Translations under genes and position numbers: made by a program
NCBI GenBank assembly: GCA_002339265.1
Contig: DDKG01000347.1
Location: 1-30,707, forward strand
Direction: 5' to 3'
DNA from: Massilia sp. UBA2604
GTDB taxonomy: Bacteria > Pseudomonadota > Gammaproteobacteria > Burkholderiales > Burkholderiaceae_D
DNA: 30,707 nt
Part shown: positions 15,668 to 23,528 of the stretch, piece after piece
Numbering within the stretch: the stretch's first letter is position 1
Layout: each line of letters starts with the position of its first letter
The notes under the pieces: model-generated
What the model was told of the DNA's origin: nothing
What the model saw: the letters and a program-made list of their open reading frames with translations, nothing else
Database searches by the model: none

Positions 15668-16675
15668 TTATTTGGCCGGCAGCGCGAGCGCTTCGTGCGC
15701 GGCGCTGGCCGCGACCCCGACCTTTTCTCCGCCGCCCATCAGGAAGATGCGGTTGCCGACCACGGCTGCGCCATGTCCATGGCGTGGCGTCGGCATGGCC
15801 GGCAGCGCCGACCAGCGGTCGCTCGCCGGGTCGTAGACCCAGGACTCGGCGAACACCTTGGCTTGCGGGACGAATTGCTCGCCGCCGAACACATACAGTT
15901 TTCCATCATGGGCCGCCGCCGCCAGGCCCCCCTGGGCCAGCGGCATCGGCGCCCGCGTCTCCCAACGGTCGGTTGCAGGGTCATACACTTCCAACGTCGC
16001 CACATTAACGGGACGCGACCTGCCATCGGCCTGCGCGACCATCTGGCGCCCGCCGACCACGTCGATCTTTTCTCCGATCACGGCGCCGGCGGCGCTGTTG
16101 CGCGCGCTGGGGGCGTCGGCGATACGGGACCAGCGGCCCGTGCGCGGGTCCAGGGCCTCGGCGCGATTGGTGTCGGTGTGTTCGCTGATGTGTTTCGCGT
16201 CGGGGCTGGTGGGCACGCGGCCGCCGATGAAGTAGATCTTGCCGCCGCTGGCCGCCACCACGCCCTCGGCGCGTGGCTGCGGCAGGGCGGGGCCGTTCGA
16301 CCAGCGGTCGGCCGTCGGGTCATAGACGAACACCGAGGCGCGGGCGCGCCAGTCGGGGATCGCGCCGGAGAAGCCGCCGATGCCGTAGATCTTGCCGCCG
16401 GCCGCGGCCAGGGCGATGTGGTGGCGGCCTTCGGGCAGTGGCGCCAGTTTGGTCCAGCGATCCGCTTGCGGCTCATAGGCTTCGAATAGATCGGTAAAGC
16501 CTGGCGCCGCGCTCAGGATGCCGCCGGCCACGTAGATTTTGTCGTCCAGGACGGTCGGGTAGATTTCCTGGCGCGCCAGCGAGGCGTCGGCCACGCGCGA
16601 CCAGGATTGCGCCAGGGCTGCGGCCGAAGTGGTGAGCAAGCTCATTGCCAGCAGCGCCGGCACGATCGGTTTCAA
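15668..16675 (-). CDS. Secreted kelch-repeat beta-propeller protein
   Basis: A 335-aa exported protein built of about six kelch repeats of roughly 50 residues. Typical blades read DDKIYVAGG, GGKIYGIGGF, GGKIYFIGGR, GEKIDVVGGR, DGKLYVFGGE and GNRIFLMGGG, each followed by a YDPxxDRW motif. The start is TTG (AGGAG 8 nt upstream), giving signal peptide MKPIVPALLAMSLL with cleavage after AAALA. Kelch propellers bind proteins or sugars; no catalytic residues are evident. It lies 17 bp downstream of the alpha/beta hydrolase and 16 bp before the chimera, so all three are probably one leftward transcript. Confidence 0.88.
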   Translation of the reverse strand: MKPIVPALLAMSLLTTSAAALAQSWSRVADASLARQEIYPTVLDDKIYVAGGILSAAPGFTDLFEAYEPQADRWTKLAPLPEGRHHIALAAAGGKIYGIGGFSGAIPDWRARASVFVYDPTADRWSNGPALPQPRAEGVVAASGGKIYFIGGRVPTSPDAKHISEHTDTNRAEALDPRTGRWSRIADAPSARNSAAGAVIGEKIDVVGGRQMVAQADGRSRPVNVATLEVYDPATDRWETRAPMPLAQGGLAAAAHDGKLYVFGGEQFVPQAKVFAESWVYDPASDRWSALPAMPTPRHGHGAAVVGNRIFLMGGGEKVGVAASAAHEALALPAK

Positions 16676-16692
16676 GATAGGGACTCCTGTGA

Positions 16693-17586
16693 TTAACGTT
16701 GAATGGCAAGCGCCTGCTCGATCACCCGCAGCACGTGCGGCCAGGCGGGCGAGGTCGCGGCCACTTCGTCGTAGTGGCTGGCGTCCGGCAGGATCACGAC
16801 GTCGGCCACGTCGCCGGCCGCTTTCGCGCGCGCCGCGTAATCGTGGGCCACGCGCGGCGGCGATATCGTGTCGAGCGCGCCGGTGATTAGCCAGGTGCGG
16901 CTACCGTTGGGCATCAGGTCGGCGGCATTGGTGTCGGCCAGCACGTCGGGACGTTCGGCGCTTGGCGTGCCGGCCAGTTGCGGGATGTCGCGGTCGCAGC
17001 TGGACTTGATCAGCGCCGCCTCGTGGCGCAGGTCGGCCAGGCCGCCCAGGCTGACGATGCGGTCGACCTTCAGGCCTCCGGCGCGGTACAGCGGGCTGCC
17101 GGCCGGGATGCGCGCACGGCCCGCGATCCACTGCACCAGCTGGCCGCCAGCCGAGTGGCCGACCGCGACGACGCGTTCCAGGTCCAGCTTGTGGGCCGGG
17201 GCATGGGCCGCGAGCAGGTCGAGCGCCGCGTGCATGTCGAGATACATGCCGGGATAGCCGCCGCCTTCCTCGTCCACACGCCGGTATTCGACGTTCCAGA
17301 CGGCGATGCCGCGCGCGGCCAGGGCGCCGGCCATATTGCGAAACTGCGTGATGCCGCCGAACTTGCTGGTCCAGCAGCCGCCATGCACCAGCACAGCCAC
17401 CGGGAACGGTCCCGCGCCTGGCGGCACGAACAGTTCGGCATATTGCGAGGGAGCGGGGCCATAGGCGATCTTGGCGGTGGGCGCGGGGCCGTTCAGGGCC
17501 AGGTAGTCGTCGAGTTTCATCGGGGCGGCGTGGGCGTTCAGGAGTGCGCCGAGCAGGAAGGTTGATAGCAGGCTGGGCAGGCGCAT
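16693..17586 (-). CDS. Exported alpha/beta hydrolase (BD-FAE/carboxylesterase-like)
   Basis: A 297-aa protein with a signal peptide (MRLPSLLSTFLLGALLNAHA) and an alpha/beta hydrolase fold. The oxyanion motif is HGGCW in VAVLVHGGCWTSKFGG, the nucleophile elbow is GHSAGG in VVAVGHSAGGQL, the acid is probably Asp in ITGALDTISPP and the base His in DASHYDEV. This HGG type covers feruloyl and acyl esterases and kynurenine-formamidase relatives; the substrate is unclear. The ATG at 17586 lacks a clear ribosome-binding site, and the frame is open to 17655. It leads the hydrolase-kelch-chimera group. Confidence 0.85.
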   Translation of the reverse strand: MRLPSLLSTFLLGALLNAHAAPMKLDDYLALNGPAPTAKIAYGPAPSQYAELFVPPGAGPFPVAVLVHGGCWTSKFGGITQFRNMAGALAARGIAVWNVEYRRVDEEGGGYPGMYLDMHAALDLLAAHAPAHKLDLERVVAVGHSAGGQLVQWIAGRARIPAGSPLYRAGGLKVDRIVSLGGLADLRHEAALIKSSCDRDIPQLAGTPSAERPDVLADTNAADLMPNGSRTWLITGALDTISPPRVAHDYAARAKAAGDVADVVILPDASHYDEVAATSPAWPHVLRVIEQALAIQR

Positions 17587-17746
17587 GGGCAGGATGACAA
17601 GAATCGGTAAACCGCCACTATAGCCGAGTTGCTGCGCCGCAGGACACTGCCGCAATGGACGCCAATCGAAAATCCCGGCGCCGGGATACGTGCTAGGCTG
17701 GTATCGACGTCATCCACTGATGGACTACTTAGCCGAAGGGGAAACC

Positions 17747-17935
17747 ATGAGCAATTCCAAGTCGAGCGGCGCCCAGAACAAGCAGTCTGGCGAACCGGGA
17801 AACCTGTCCGAGGAAGACCAGGCCAAGCAGCGCGCCGGCAAGTCGGACAAGAGCAGCCACAATGCCAAGTCGCGCATCAAGGCCGGCACCGGCGAGGGCG
17901 CCGGTGGCGGGGCCAAGCAGAAGGCAAGGCGCTGA
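17747..17935 (+). CDS. 62-aa hydrophilic, probably disordered protein
   Basis: A small product rich in Ser, Lys, Gly, Gln and Asn (MSNSKSSGAQNKQSGEPG, then SEEDQAKQRAGKSDKSS, ending AGGGAKQKARR). There are no hydrophobic segments or aromatic residues, so it should be disordered, in the manner of small stress or desiccation proteins; this is an analogy only. AAGGGG lies 5 nt before the ATG. A set of strong hairpins follows 20 bp after its stop. Confidence 0.6.
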   Translation: MSNSKSSGAQNKQSGEPGNLSEEDQAKQRAGKSDKSSHNAKSRIKAGTGEGAGGGAKQKARR

Positions 17936-17955
17936 AAGAAGTCGTAGCGGTGTTT

Positions 17956-18032
17956 ACCGGTGGCGCGCGCCACCGGTGCGGCGGGTGCCTGCCCGCCGCG
18001 GTAACAGGCAACAGCAGGCAACAACGTTGCCT
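17956..18032. repeat. Three consecutive strong hairpins in a 160-bp intergenic region
   Basis: Hairpin 1 is a perfect 22-bp palindrome (17956-17977, arms ACCGGTGGCGC). Hairpin 2 follows with no gap: GCGGCGGG (17978-17985), 6-nt loop, CCCGCCGC (17992-17999). Hairpin 3 is AGGCAAC (18016-18022), loop AAC, GTTGCCT (18026-18032); its left arm is part of a 10-bp-period direct repeat of AGGCAACA (18006, 18016). No T-tract follows the first two. They could act together as a terminator for the 62-aa gene, an mRNA-stabilising or REP-type element, or a small structured RNA. Confidence 0.6.
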
Positions 18033-18095
18033 TCCATGTCCTCGCGCGCCAGCATCCAGGCATTTCGGCGCGCGTCCAACCTGAGAGGCCAATAT

Positions 18096-18290
18096 ATGAG
18101 CGAACTGCAATCGTATGAATCCTGGCGCGAGCGCGTCAGCCAGCACTTCCATTCCACGCCCGACCCGGAAATTCCCGGTGAACCGCCGGCGCCTCCAGCG
18201 CCGCCGCCGGTGCCGGACGACGTCCCCGACCCGGTCAATGCCCCGGTCGAGGAACCACGCCTGCCCGAACCGCCGATCCGGGCACACTAA
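18096..18290 (+). CDS. 64-aa Pro-rich small protein
   Basis: The N-terminal 20 residues (MSELQSYESWRERVSQHFHS) could form an amphipathic helix; the remainder is almost entirely Pro, Glu, Asp, Val and Ala (PPAPPAPPPVPDDVPDPV). There is no signal or membrane segment. GAGAGG lies 7 nt before the ATG. Function unknown; a flexible linker or binding tail is all that can be said. A short hairpin overlaps the region just after its stop. Confidence 0.6.
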   Translation: MSELQSYESWRERVSQHFHSTPDPEIPGEPPAPPAPPPVPDDVPDPVNAPVEEPRLPEPPIRAH

Positions 18291-18294
18291 CGGC

Positions 18295-18314
18295 CCCGGA
18301 GATCAGACTCCGGG
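18295..18314. terminator. Hairpin between two convergent small genes
   Basis: CCCGGAG (18295-18301) pairs with CTCCGGG (18308-18314) across a 6-nt loop. It covers the junction of the 64-aa gene and the convergent 79-aa gene, a common place for a shared terminator, though no T-tract is present on either side. Confidence 0.45.
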
Positions 18315-18542
18315 CGTCCCCTGGCGGCTGCCTTCCTGCGCACCGCCGCCTTCATTGCCTTCCTTGCCGCTGTTCTGCGTTTCGTCGTCGGACTGCCGGT
18401 TCGATGGCAGTGGAGGAATGCCGCGAATCATTTCCTCGGTCTCGTGCTGTCCCGGAGAACGTTCGCCGCTACCGATGTCCGCTTCGTCGTACATCGCGCG
18501 GCCCTTGTTCTTGGGATCGATATTGGGCGTCGGGTCATTCAT
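18303..18542 (-). CDS. 79-aa hydrophilic small protein
   Basis: A disordered-looking product rich in Gly, Glu, Asn, Ser and Pro (MNDPTPNIDPKNKGRAMYDE at the start, GNEGGGAQEGSRQGTPGV at the end). GGAG lies 7 nt before the ATG at 18542; the frame is open a few codons further to 18566. No family recognised. Its composition resembles the 62-aa protein at 17747, and both lie in the same cluster of small genes. Confidence 0.6.
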   Translation of the reverse strand: MNDPTPNIDPKNKGRAMYDEADIGSGERSPGQHETEEMIRGIPPLPSNRQSDDETQNSGKEGNEGGGAQEGSRQGTPGV

Positions 18543-18692
18543 GCTGTGCTCCGCTAAAGTTATCAATGTCGTACGATCCTAACAGGCCGCCCGCAGTCCC
18601 GGCGCGCGGCAGGAAGGCGCATGCGGTGTTGCTTTTTCGTCGTCCGTAACGCGGGTGTGCTCGCTGTCACATAGCGGCAACAATGCGGTTTC

Positions 18693-18698
18693 TATAAT
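18693..18698 (+). promoter_or_regulatory. -10 box for the 45-aa membrane protein gene
   Basis: A perfect TATAAT at 18693-18698 lies 32 bp before the ATG at 18731. The matching -35 position (CATAGC near 18670) is poor, so activity may need an activator or be weak. Confidence 0.5.
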
Positions 18699-18730
18699 GA
18701 GCTTGTAACAATAAAAAGCAGGAGGAGATG

Positions 18731-18868
18731 ATGGGTTCGACCTTGTACAACAAGATTTACCTGGGCCGCCGCCCGCTGCTGGGTTTGACGCGCACGCAGC
18801 TGCTGGTCTTGCTGGGAGCGATTGCCGGCGCTGGCATCGGCTGGTACGCGATGCGTTCGCTGCGCTGA
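18731..18868 (+). CDS. 45-aa single-helix membrane protein
   Basis: A small ORF with a very good ribosome-binding site (AGGAGG 5 nt before the ATG at 18731; another ATG directly before is too close) and a perfect -10 box upstream. The product has a basic, tyrosine-containing head (MGSTLYNKIYLGRRPLLGLT) and one transmembrane helix (LLVLLGAIAGAGIGWYAM), ending RSLR. It is a plausible small inner-membrane protein of unknown role. Confidence 0.65.
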   Translation: MGSTLYNKIYLGRRPLLGLTRTQLLVLLGAIAGAGIGWYAMRSLR

Positions 18869-18927
18869 AGGTTGCCGCCATGGGCCGAGGCGCGTACCAT
18901 GCGCCCTTTGCTTAATTGAATGCGGTA

Positions 18928-19299
18928 ATGAAAAACGAAAAGCTGACGACGGACGAATACGACGCGCTCGAACTGGTGCGCCGGGGTGGCAAGCAGAACC
19001 TGGCGACGGCCTGCGTCGGGCGCAACACCAAGCGCCTGTGCGGCATCAAGCTGATGTCCTTCGGCCGCGACAAGCGGCTGGCGCTCACCGAAAAAGGCGA
19101 AGAAGTGCTGTTCCTGCGCCGCTGCGTGCTGGGCCTGCGCGCGCTCGCGGCCGACCCGATGGCGGCCGTCGACGAAGACGTGCTGCGCTTCCTGGGCCGC
19201 AAGTCGCACATCCTGCCGCTCGAGGCGGGTGGCCATGCCCTGAGCGAGCGCGGCCGCGAATCGCTGGCCGACATCGACCTGCAGGAAGAACGCCGCTGA
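18928..19299 (+). CDS. 123-aa protein with two winged-helix-like segments, unknown
   Basis: I cannot name this family. Two segments resemble each other and the wing region of winged-helix proteins: RDKRLALTEKGEEVLFLRRC (about residues 47-66) and GGHALSERGRESLADID (about 102-118). The N-terminus (TTDEYDALELVRRGG) could be a recognition helix region. The ATG at 18928 is used; a TTG at 18916 in the same frame is possible and neither has a strong ribosome-binding site. It is codirectional with the 45-aa gene but 60 bp away. A small DNA-binding protein is possible. Confidence 0.6.
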   Translation: MKNEKLTTDEYDALELVRRGGKQNLATACVGRNTKRLCGIKLMSFGRDKRLALTEKGEEVLFLRRCVLGLRALAADPMAAVDEDVLRFLGRKSHILPLEAGGHALSERGRESLADIDLQEERR

Positions 19300-19321
19300 T
19301 CACTTACGGCGGCGCCAGCGA

Positions 19322-19543
19322 TCAGCAGGCGCGCCGCAGCTTCGGATAGACCAGCGCCCGCACGGCCACCTCGGCCGGCACGTTCATCGTGGCCAAAAAT
19401 TCCGCCGCGCGCGCCAGGCCGAGCGTTGGAATCGAGGCAATCGCCTGGTTCACCAGGTCGCTCGTACGGCTGTCGGTGCGCTGCCGGCGTCCCGCCTGCA
19501 CGCCCGACTCGCTTCCCACGCCGGGCGTTTCATTGATCATCAT
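19322..19543 (-). CDS. 73-aa small protein, unknown
   Basis: The N-terminal half is polar (MMINETPGVGSESGVQAGRR); the C-terminal half (LGLARAAEFLATMNVPAEVAVRALVYP) looks like two packed helices with a basic end (KLRRAC). GGAG lies 8 nt before the first ATG; a second ATG follows directly. No family recognised. The 137-bp leader carries a pair of interlocking inverted repeats. Confidence 0.55.
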   Translation of the reverse strand: MMINETPGVGSESGVQAGRRQRTDSRTSDLVNQAIASIPTLGLARAAEFLATMNVPAEVAVRALVYPKLRRAC

Positions 19544-19607
19544 TGTCGTACTCCATCAGTGCAATATTGGCACGGCTATTGTACGTCCACCGATAATGAA
19601 ATGGCTA

Positions 19608-19645
19608 TGGAAATGTTTTCGGGAAGGCAATTTCCATGCTTCCCG
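19608..19645. other. Interlocked inverted repeats, possible H-type pseudoknot
   Basis: Two 7-bp perfect stems interleave: TGGAAAT (19608-19614) with ATTTCCA (19630-19636), and CGGGAAG (19620-19626) with CTTCCCG (19639-19645). The order arm A, arm B, arm A', arm B' is that of an H-type pseudoknot or two mutually exclusive hairpins. It lies between the GGDEF-EAL gene and the 73-aa gene, both leftward, so it would be in the 3' UTR of the first or the 5' leader of the second. Confidence 0.4.
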
Positions 19646-19680
19646 GATAGGAGCGTTGCGGCGCCGCAGCAAGGGTGGCC

Positions 19681-22512
19681 TCAGACCGGCAGCGACTCTC
19701 CCTGTTCGATTTTTTGCGCCGGCAGGGCGCGGCGCTGGCGCAGCAGCTGCTCGAATTCCTGGGCGGGAAGCGGCTTGCTGAAGTAATAGCCCTGCATCTC
19801 GTCGCAGCCGCGGCTGCGCAGGTAGTCGAGCTGTTCCGCCGTTTCCACGCCCTCGGCGATTACCGCCAGCTTCAGGTTGTGGGCCAGGGCGATGATCGAG
19901 GTCACGATCGCGGCGTCGTTGGCGTCGTGCGTGATGTCGGCCACGAAGGAGCGGTCGATCTTGAGCACGTCGATCGGGAAGCGCGACAGGTAGGAGAAGC
20001 TCGAGTAGCCGGTGCCGAAGTCGTCGATCGAGAGGTTCACGCCCAGCGCTTTCATCCGGTGCAGCAGTTCTACCGCCGGCGTGACGTCGCTCATGAACAG
20101 GCTTTCGGTCAGCTCGATCTCGAGGCAGGACGGATCCAGGCCAGTGTCGTACAGGGCCGACTCCAGGCTTTCCAGCAGGTCGGGCGCGCCGAACTGGCGC
20201 GCCGACAGGTTCACCGCTACCCGCAGGCGCGGGAAGCCGGCATCCTGCCAGGCCTTGTTCTGGGCGCAGGCGGTGCGCATCACCCAGGCCCCGATCTGGA
20301 CGATCAGGCCGGTCTCTTCGGCCACGCCGACGAAGCGGCTCGGCGGCACCATGCCCAGTTCGGGATGGTTCCAGCGGATCAGCGCTTCCATGCCCACGAT
20401 CTGGCCGCTCTTGAGGTCGACCTGCGGCTGATAGTGCAGCACGAATTCGTTGCGTTCGAGGGCGTTGCGCAGCGCGCTCTCGATGCGCACCCGTTCCAGC
20501 GATTCCTCGTTCATCGCAGGCGTATAGAACTGGAAGTTGTTGCGGCCCAGCTTCTTGGCGCGGTACATGGCGATGTCGGCATGCTCGATCAGGTGGTCGC
20601 TCGACGTGCCTTCGCTCGGATACACGGCCACGCCGATCGAGCAGGTGACGAAGAATTCCTTATTGCCGAGCATGACCGGCTGGGCCACCGCATCCATCAC
20701 GCGCTGGACGATGGCCGGATTGAGCGGCTCGTCGGCGTGCTCGTTGAGGATCACCACGAACTCGTCGCCCGACAGGCGCGCCACGGTGTCGGCGTCGCGC
20801 AGCGACGAGCGCAGGCGCGCCGCCACCGTCACCAGCAGCACGTCGCCGGCCTTGTGGCCCATGCTGTCGTTGACGAACTTGAAGCGATCCAGGTCGATCA
20901 GCATCACCCATACCGGACGGCCGCTGCGGTTCGCGTAGGCGATCGCCTGGCCCAGGCGGTCCTGCAGCAGCGAGCGGTTGGGCAGGCCGGTCAGCACGTC
21001 GTGCTGGGCCACGTGGTGTACGCGCTGCTCGGTCAGCTTGCGTTCGGTGATGTCGCTGCCGGTGCCGCGGTAGCCGGCCAGCACGCCCTGGTCGTCGAAG
21101 ATCGGCTGGCCGTTCACCAGGAACCAGCGGGTGTCGCCCCGGTCGTCGACGATCTGGTATTCGAGATTCGTGAAGGCCTCGTGGGCCTGCATCTTGGCCA
21201 GGTGCTCGCGCCCGCTGTCGCTGTCGAGCAGGCCCGGCACGTATTCCCAGCGCGTCTTGCCGAGCAGGCCCTGGACCGCGACGCCCGACTTCTCGGTGAA
21301 GCCGCCGGTGATCATCGTAAAGCGGAAGTCCTTGTCCTGTTCCCAGTACCAGTCGGACGACATCGCGACCAGCTGGCGGAAGCGCTGCTCGCTCTGCAGC
21401 AGCGCCTTTTCGGCGCGCTCGCGCGCGGCCATGTCCTCGATCAGGCGGCGGTTGCTGCGGCGCAGGTCCGAGGTGCGCTGGCGCACCAGCTGCTGGACCT
21501 TGCGCGCGCGCATGCCCGCCGACTGCACGAAGGCGGTGCCGAGCAGGGTCACCAGGATGCCGCCCACCAGCAGCGCCACCGACGCCATGTGGTCGGCAAG
21601 GAAGGGGCGCGGCGCGGCGGCGACTTCCACCCGCCACGGACGTCCGCCGGCCTGCAGCACGGTGGCGCGCGCGCCGTGGTCCGGACGCAGCCAGCTGGCA
21701 AGCGCCGAACGCGCCTGCGGCGTGGTGGGGCCGGTCGACATCAGCAGCGACGCGGGCTCGGCCTGTTCGCCGGCATAGATCGAGACGAAGATGTCGGTGC
21801 GGTCCAGCAGGCCGGTCTCGCGCAGCGACTGGTGCATCAATTCCTTGCCCCGGACGACCGCCGCGGTATTGCCGAGCAGTTCGCCACGCTTGCCGAACAC
21901 CGGCATGACCAGGTCGAAAGCGAGGGTTCCGGTGCGCACCAGCGTGAACAGGCTGGTCGCGGTCGGCTGGCCGCTGGTCCTGGCCTGGTCGAGTGCGGTC
22001 ATCAGGGATGCGTCCCGGCCCAGGTCCAGGCCGAAGGCGCCTTCATTGCCGGCCATCGGCTCGACGTATTCGATCACGTGGTAGCGGCTGCGCGGCTGTG
22101 CCGGGGCCAGGCCGTTCGGCGTCTTCTCCATCAGGACGGCGCCGGGCCGCACGCGCTGCAGCTCGGCCTCGACTGCCGCGCGCTCATGGGCCGGCACCAC
22201 GCGATGATAATGGAAGGCTTGAATGAAGCGGTGCCGTTCCAGGAGGCGCGAAGTGAAGTCGGCGAAGCGTTCGCGGCTCACCGGCTCGCCGTTCGAGAAC
22301 AGCTGGTTGGTCACCGCCAGCACTTCGATCGCCCCGCCCATGCCCTGGCGCACCGCCGCCACGCGCTCGTCGGCGCGCTGGGCGAAGGCCAGCGCCATAT
22401 TGTCGTACTCGAGGTGGCTGACGCCCACGAACAGGCCGAAGGAAGCGGCCAGGCCGCCCCCCAAAGTGAGGGCCGCCGCGAGAGTCAGTGAACGGATCGG
22501 TCGGCGCGGCAT
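19681..22512 (-). CDS. CHASE-PAS-GGDEF-EAL cyclic di-GMP signalling protein
   Basis: A 943-aa inner-membrane protein for c-di-GMP synthesis and/or breakdown. Order: TM1 (about 10-32), periplasmic CHASE sensor (about 45-300, with FHYHRVVPAHER), TM2 (VALLVGGILVTLLGTAFV, about 325-345), a short coiled coil, a PAS domain (about 370-495, with DWYWEQDKDFRFTMITG), GGDEF (about 500-665) and EAL (about 680-935). The GGDEF motif is SGDEF (581-585), a variant often still active. The EAL motif is intact (Glu709 in GMEALIRW), with ELTESLFM and IDDFGTGYSS supplying metal ligands, so phosphodiesterase activity is likely. The start at 22512 has AGGAA upstream. Confidence 0.93.
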   Translation of the reverse strand: MPRRPIRSLTLAAALTLGGGLAASFGLFVGVSHLEYDNMALAFAQRADERVAAVRQGMGGAIEVLAVTNQLFSNGEPVSRERFADFTSRLLERHRFIQAFHYHRVVPAHERAAVEAELQRVRPGAVLMEKTPNGLAPAQPRSRYHVIEYVEPMAGNEGAFGLDLGRDASLMTALDQARTSGQPTATSLFTLVRTGTLAFDLVMPVFGKRGELLGNTAAVVRGKELMHQSLRETGLLDRTDIFVSIYAGEQAEPASLLMSTGPTTPQARSALASWLRPDHGARATVLQAGGRPWRVEVAAAPRPFLADHMASVALLVGGILVTLLGTAFVQSAGMRARKVQQLVRQRTSDLRRSNRRLIEDMAARERAEKALLQSEQRFRQLVAMSSDWYWEQDKDFRFTMITGGFTEKSGVAVQGLLGKTRWEYVPGLLDSDSGREHLAKMQAHEAFTNLEYQIVDDRGDTRWFLVNGQPIFDDQGVLAGYRGTGSDITERKLTEQRVHHVAQHDVLTGLPNRSLLQDRLGQAIAYANRSGRPVWVMLIDLDRFKFVNDSMGHKAGDVLLVTVAARLRSSLRDADTVARLSGDEFVVILNEHADEPLNPAIVQRVMDAVAQPVMLGNKEFFVTCSIGVAVYPSEGTSSDHLIEHADIAMYRAKKLGRNNFQFYTPAMNEESLERVRIESALRNALERNEFVLHYQPQVDLKSGQIVGMEALIRWNHPELGMVPPSRFVGVAEETGLIVQIGAWVMRTACAQNKAWQDAGFPRLRVAVNLSARQFGAPDLLESLESALYDTGLDPSCLEIELTESLFMSDVTPAVELLHRMKALGVNLSIDDFGTGYSSFSYLSRFPIDVLKIDRSFVADITHDANDAAIVTSIIALAHNLKLAVIAEGVETAEQLDYLRSRGCDEMQGYYFSKPLPAQEFEQLLRQRRALPAQKIEQGESLPV

Positions 22513-22656
22513 CGGGTCGTGTTCCTGGACTATGGTTTGACAGTTAAGGTTGGTTGGGAAAACTGCTTGCCGGTAGGCATTAATCCGCGCAAGTGTGTCA
22601 TAAACCCGATGGGCTCGCAAACGAATCGTATCGTGCGAGACAATTCGTCCACATGC

Positions 22657-23424
22657 TCACGCCCGGCGCCGCGCCAGCCAAACGACCAGCAGGCGCGCCA
22701 GCAGGCGGTTGGTCCAGCCCAGGCCGCGGCCTTCCTTGCATGCGAGCCGGGTCAGGAGACGCTCGCCGCGGCCCGGCGTCGTACTTGGGCGAACCGCGAG
22801 CAGGATCCGGTTGTTTCCGGCGATGCGGGTGAACCAGGCCATGCGGCCGTCGAAGGCGGCGCGCAACCGCTGCAGCGCACCCGCATACTGGGGATCGTAG
22901 GTAAACACATTGGCCACCAGCACGCCGCCCGGATGGAGGGCGCGCCGGCAGGCGGCGTAGAAGCCGCTTTCCGACAGGGTGGATGGCAGGCCCTGGCTGT
23001 CGAAGCCGTCCACTACCAGCACGTCGCAGCATGCCGGCATGCGCGCCAGGTAGTCGGCGGCGTCGCAGTGCAGGACACGCAGGCGGGCATCGTCGGGCGG
23101 CAGGCAGAATTGGTCGCGCAGGGCGATCACGTCATCCCGGATCTCGAGCACCGTGATGCGGGCGCGCGGAAAATGGCGGTAACAGAACTTGGCCAGCGAG
23201 CCGCCGCCCAGGCCGACCATCACGATGTGGCGCGGATCGGGTACGAACAGCGCGAAGCACATCATGGCGCGCGTGTATTCCAGCACCAGCGCGTCGGGCT
23301 GCGAGACCAGCATCTCGCTCTGGACGTCGCCCGGCGTGAATTCGAGGGTGCGGCGGTCGCCCTCGGTGCGCACCAGGGGCGGTCGGTCGTCGGCGGTGGC
23401 GGGGCGGTCGAGGGGAACGGGCAT
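22657..23424 (-). CDS. Spermidine-synthase-like SAM-binding protein
   Basis: A 255-aa protein of the spermidine/spermine synthase fold. The nucleotide motif is IVMVGLGGGSLAKFCYRHF, with acidic VLEIRDDVIAL next and VLVVDGFDS where polyamine synthases have the catalytic Asp region. It is shorter and more divergent than true SpeE, with a basic, hydrophobic C-terminus (RLLARLLVVWLARRRA), so it may not make polyamines. No speD (decarboxylase) is nearby. The ATG at 23424 has a weak ribosome-binding site. It stands between the GGDEF-EAL gene (same strand) and the toxin-antitoxin islet (opposite strand). Confidence 0.75.
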   Translation of the reverse strand: MPVPLDRPATADDRPPLVRTEGDRRTLEFTPGDVQSEMLVSQPDALVLEYTRAMMCFALFVPDPRHIVMVGLGGGSLAKFCYRHFPRARITVLEIRDDVIALRDQFCLPPDDARLRVLHCDAADYLARMPACCDVLVVDGFDSQGLPSTLSESGFYAACRRALHPGGVLVANVFTYDPQYAGALQRLRAAFDGRMAWFTRIAGNNRILLAVRPSTTPGRGERLLTRLACKEGRGLGWTNRLLARLLVVWLARRRA

Positions 23425-23528
23425 GGAGCGAAGTATATGCGAGCGGCGCGCCCTCGCTGGCGCCGCTCGCGTACCGTCAAGTGTCGCAAAAGAGACGTAA
23501 AGAGATGTTCCAGACGATATTTTGGGGC

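Noticed and set aside
12571..16008. A 1145-codon open frame on the plus strand
   Set aside because: It crosses frmA in another frame and lies antisense to the GlxA-type and chimera genes; its length comes from high GC and the composition is Arg/Gly/Ala-rich without domains.
19675..22491. A 938-codon open frame on the plus strand opposite the GGDEF-EAL gene
   Set aside because: It is antisense to a gene with intact, ordered domains and shows only His/Arg/Gln-rich composition expected from the complement of GC-biased codons.
22657..23424. Assignment of the gene as a true spermidine synthase (speE)
   Set aside because: The catalytic region is divergent, the C-terminus is unusual and no decarboxylase gene is linked, so only a family-level call is safe.
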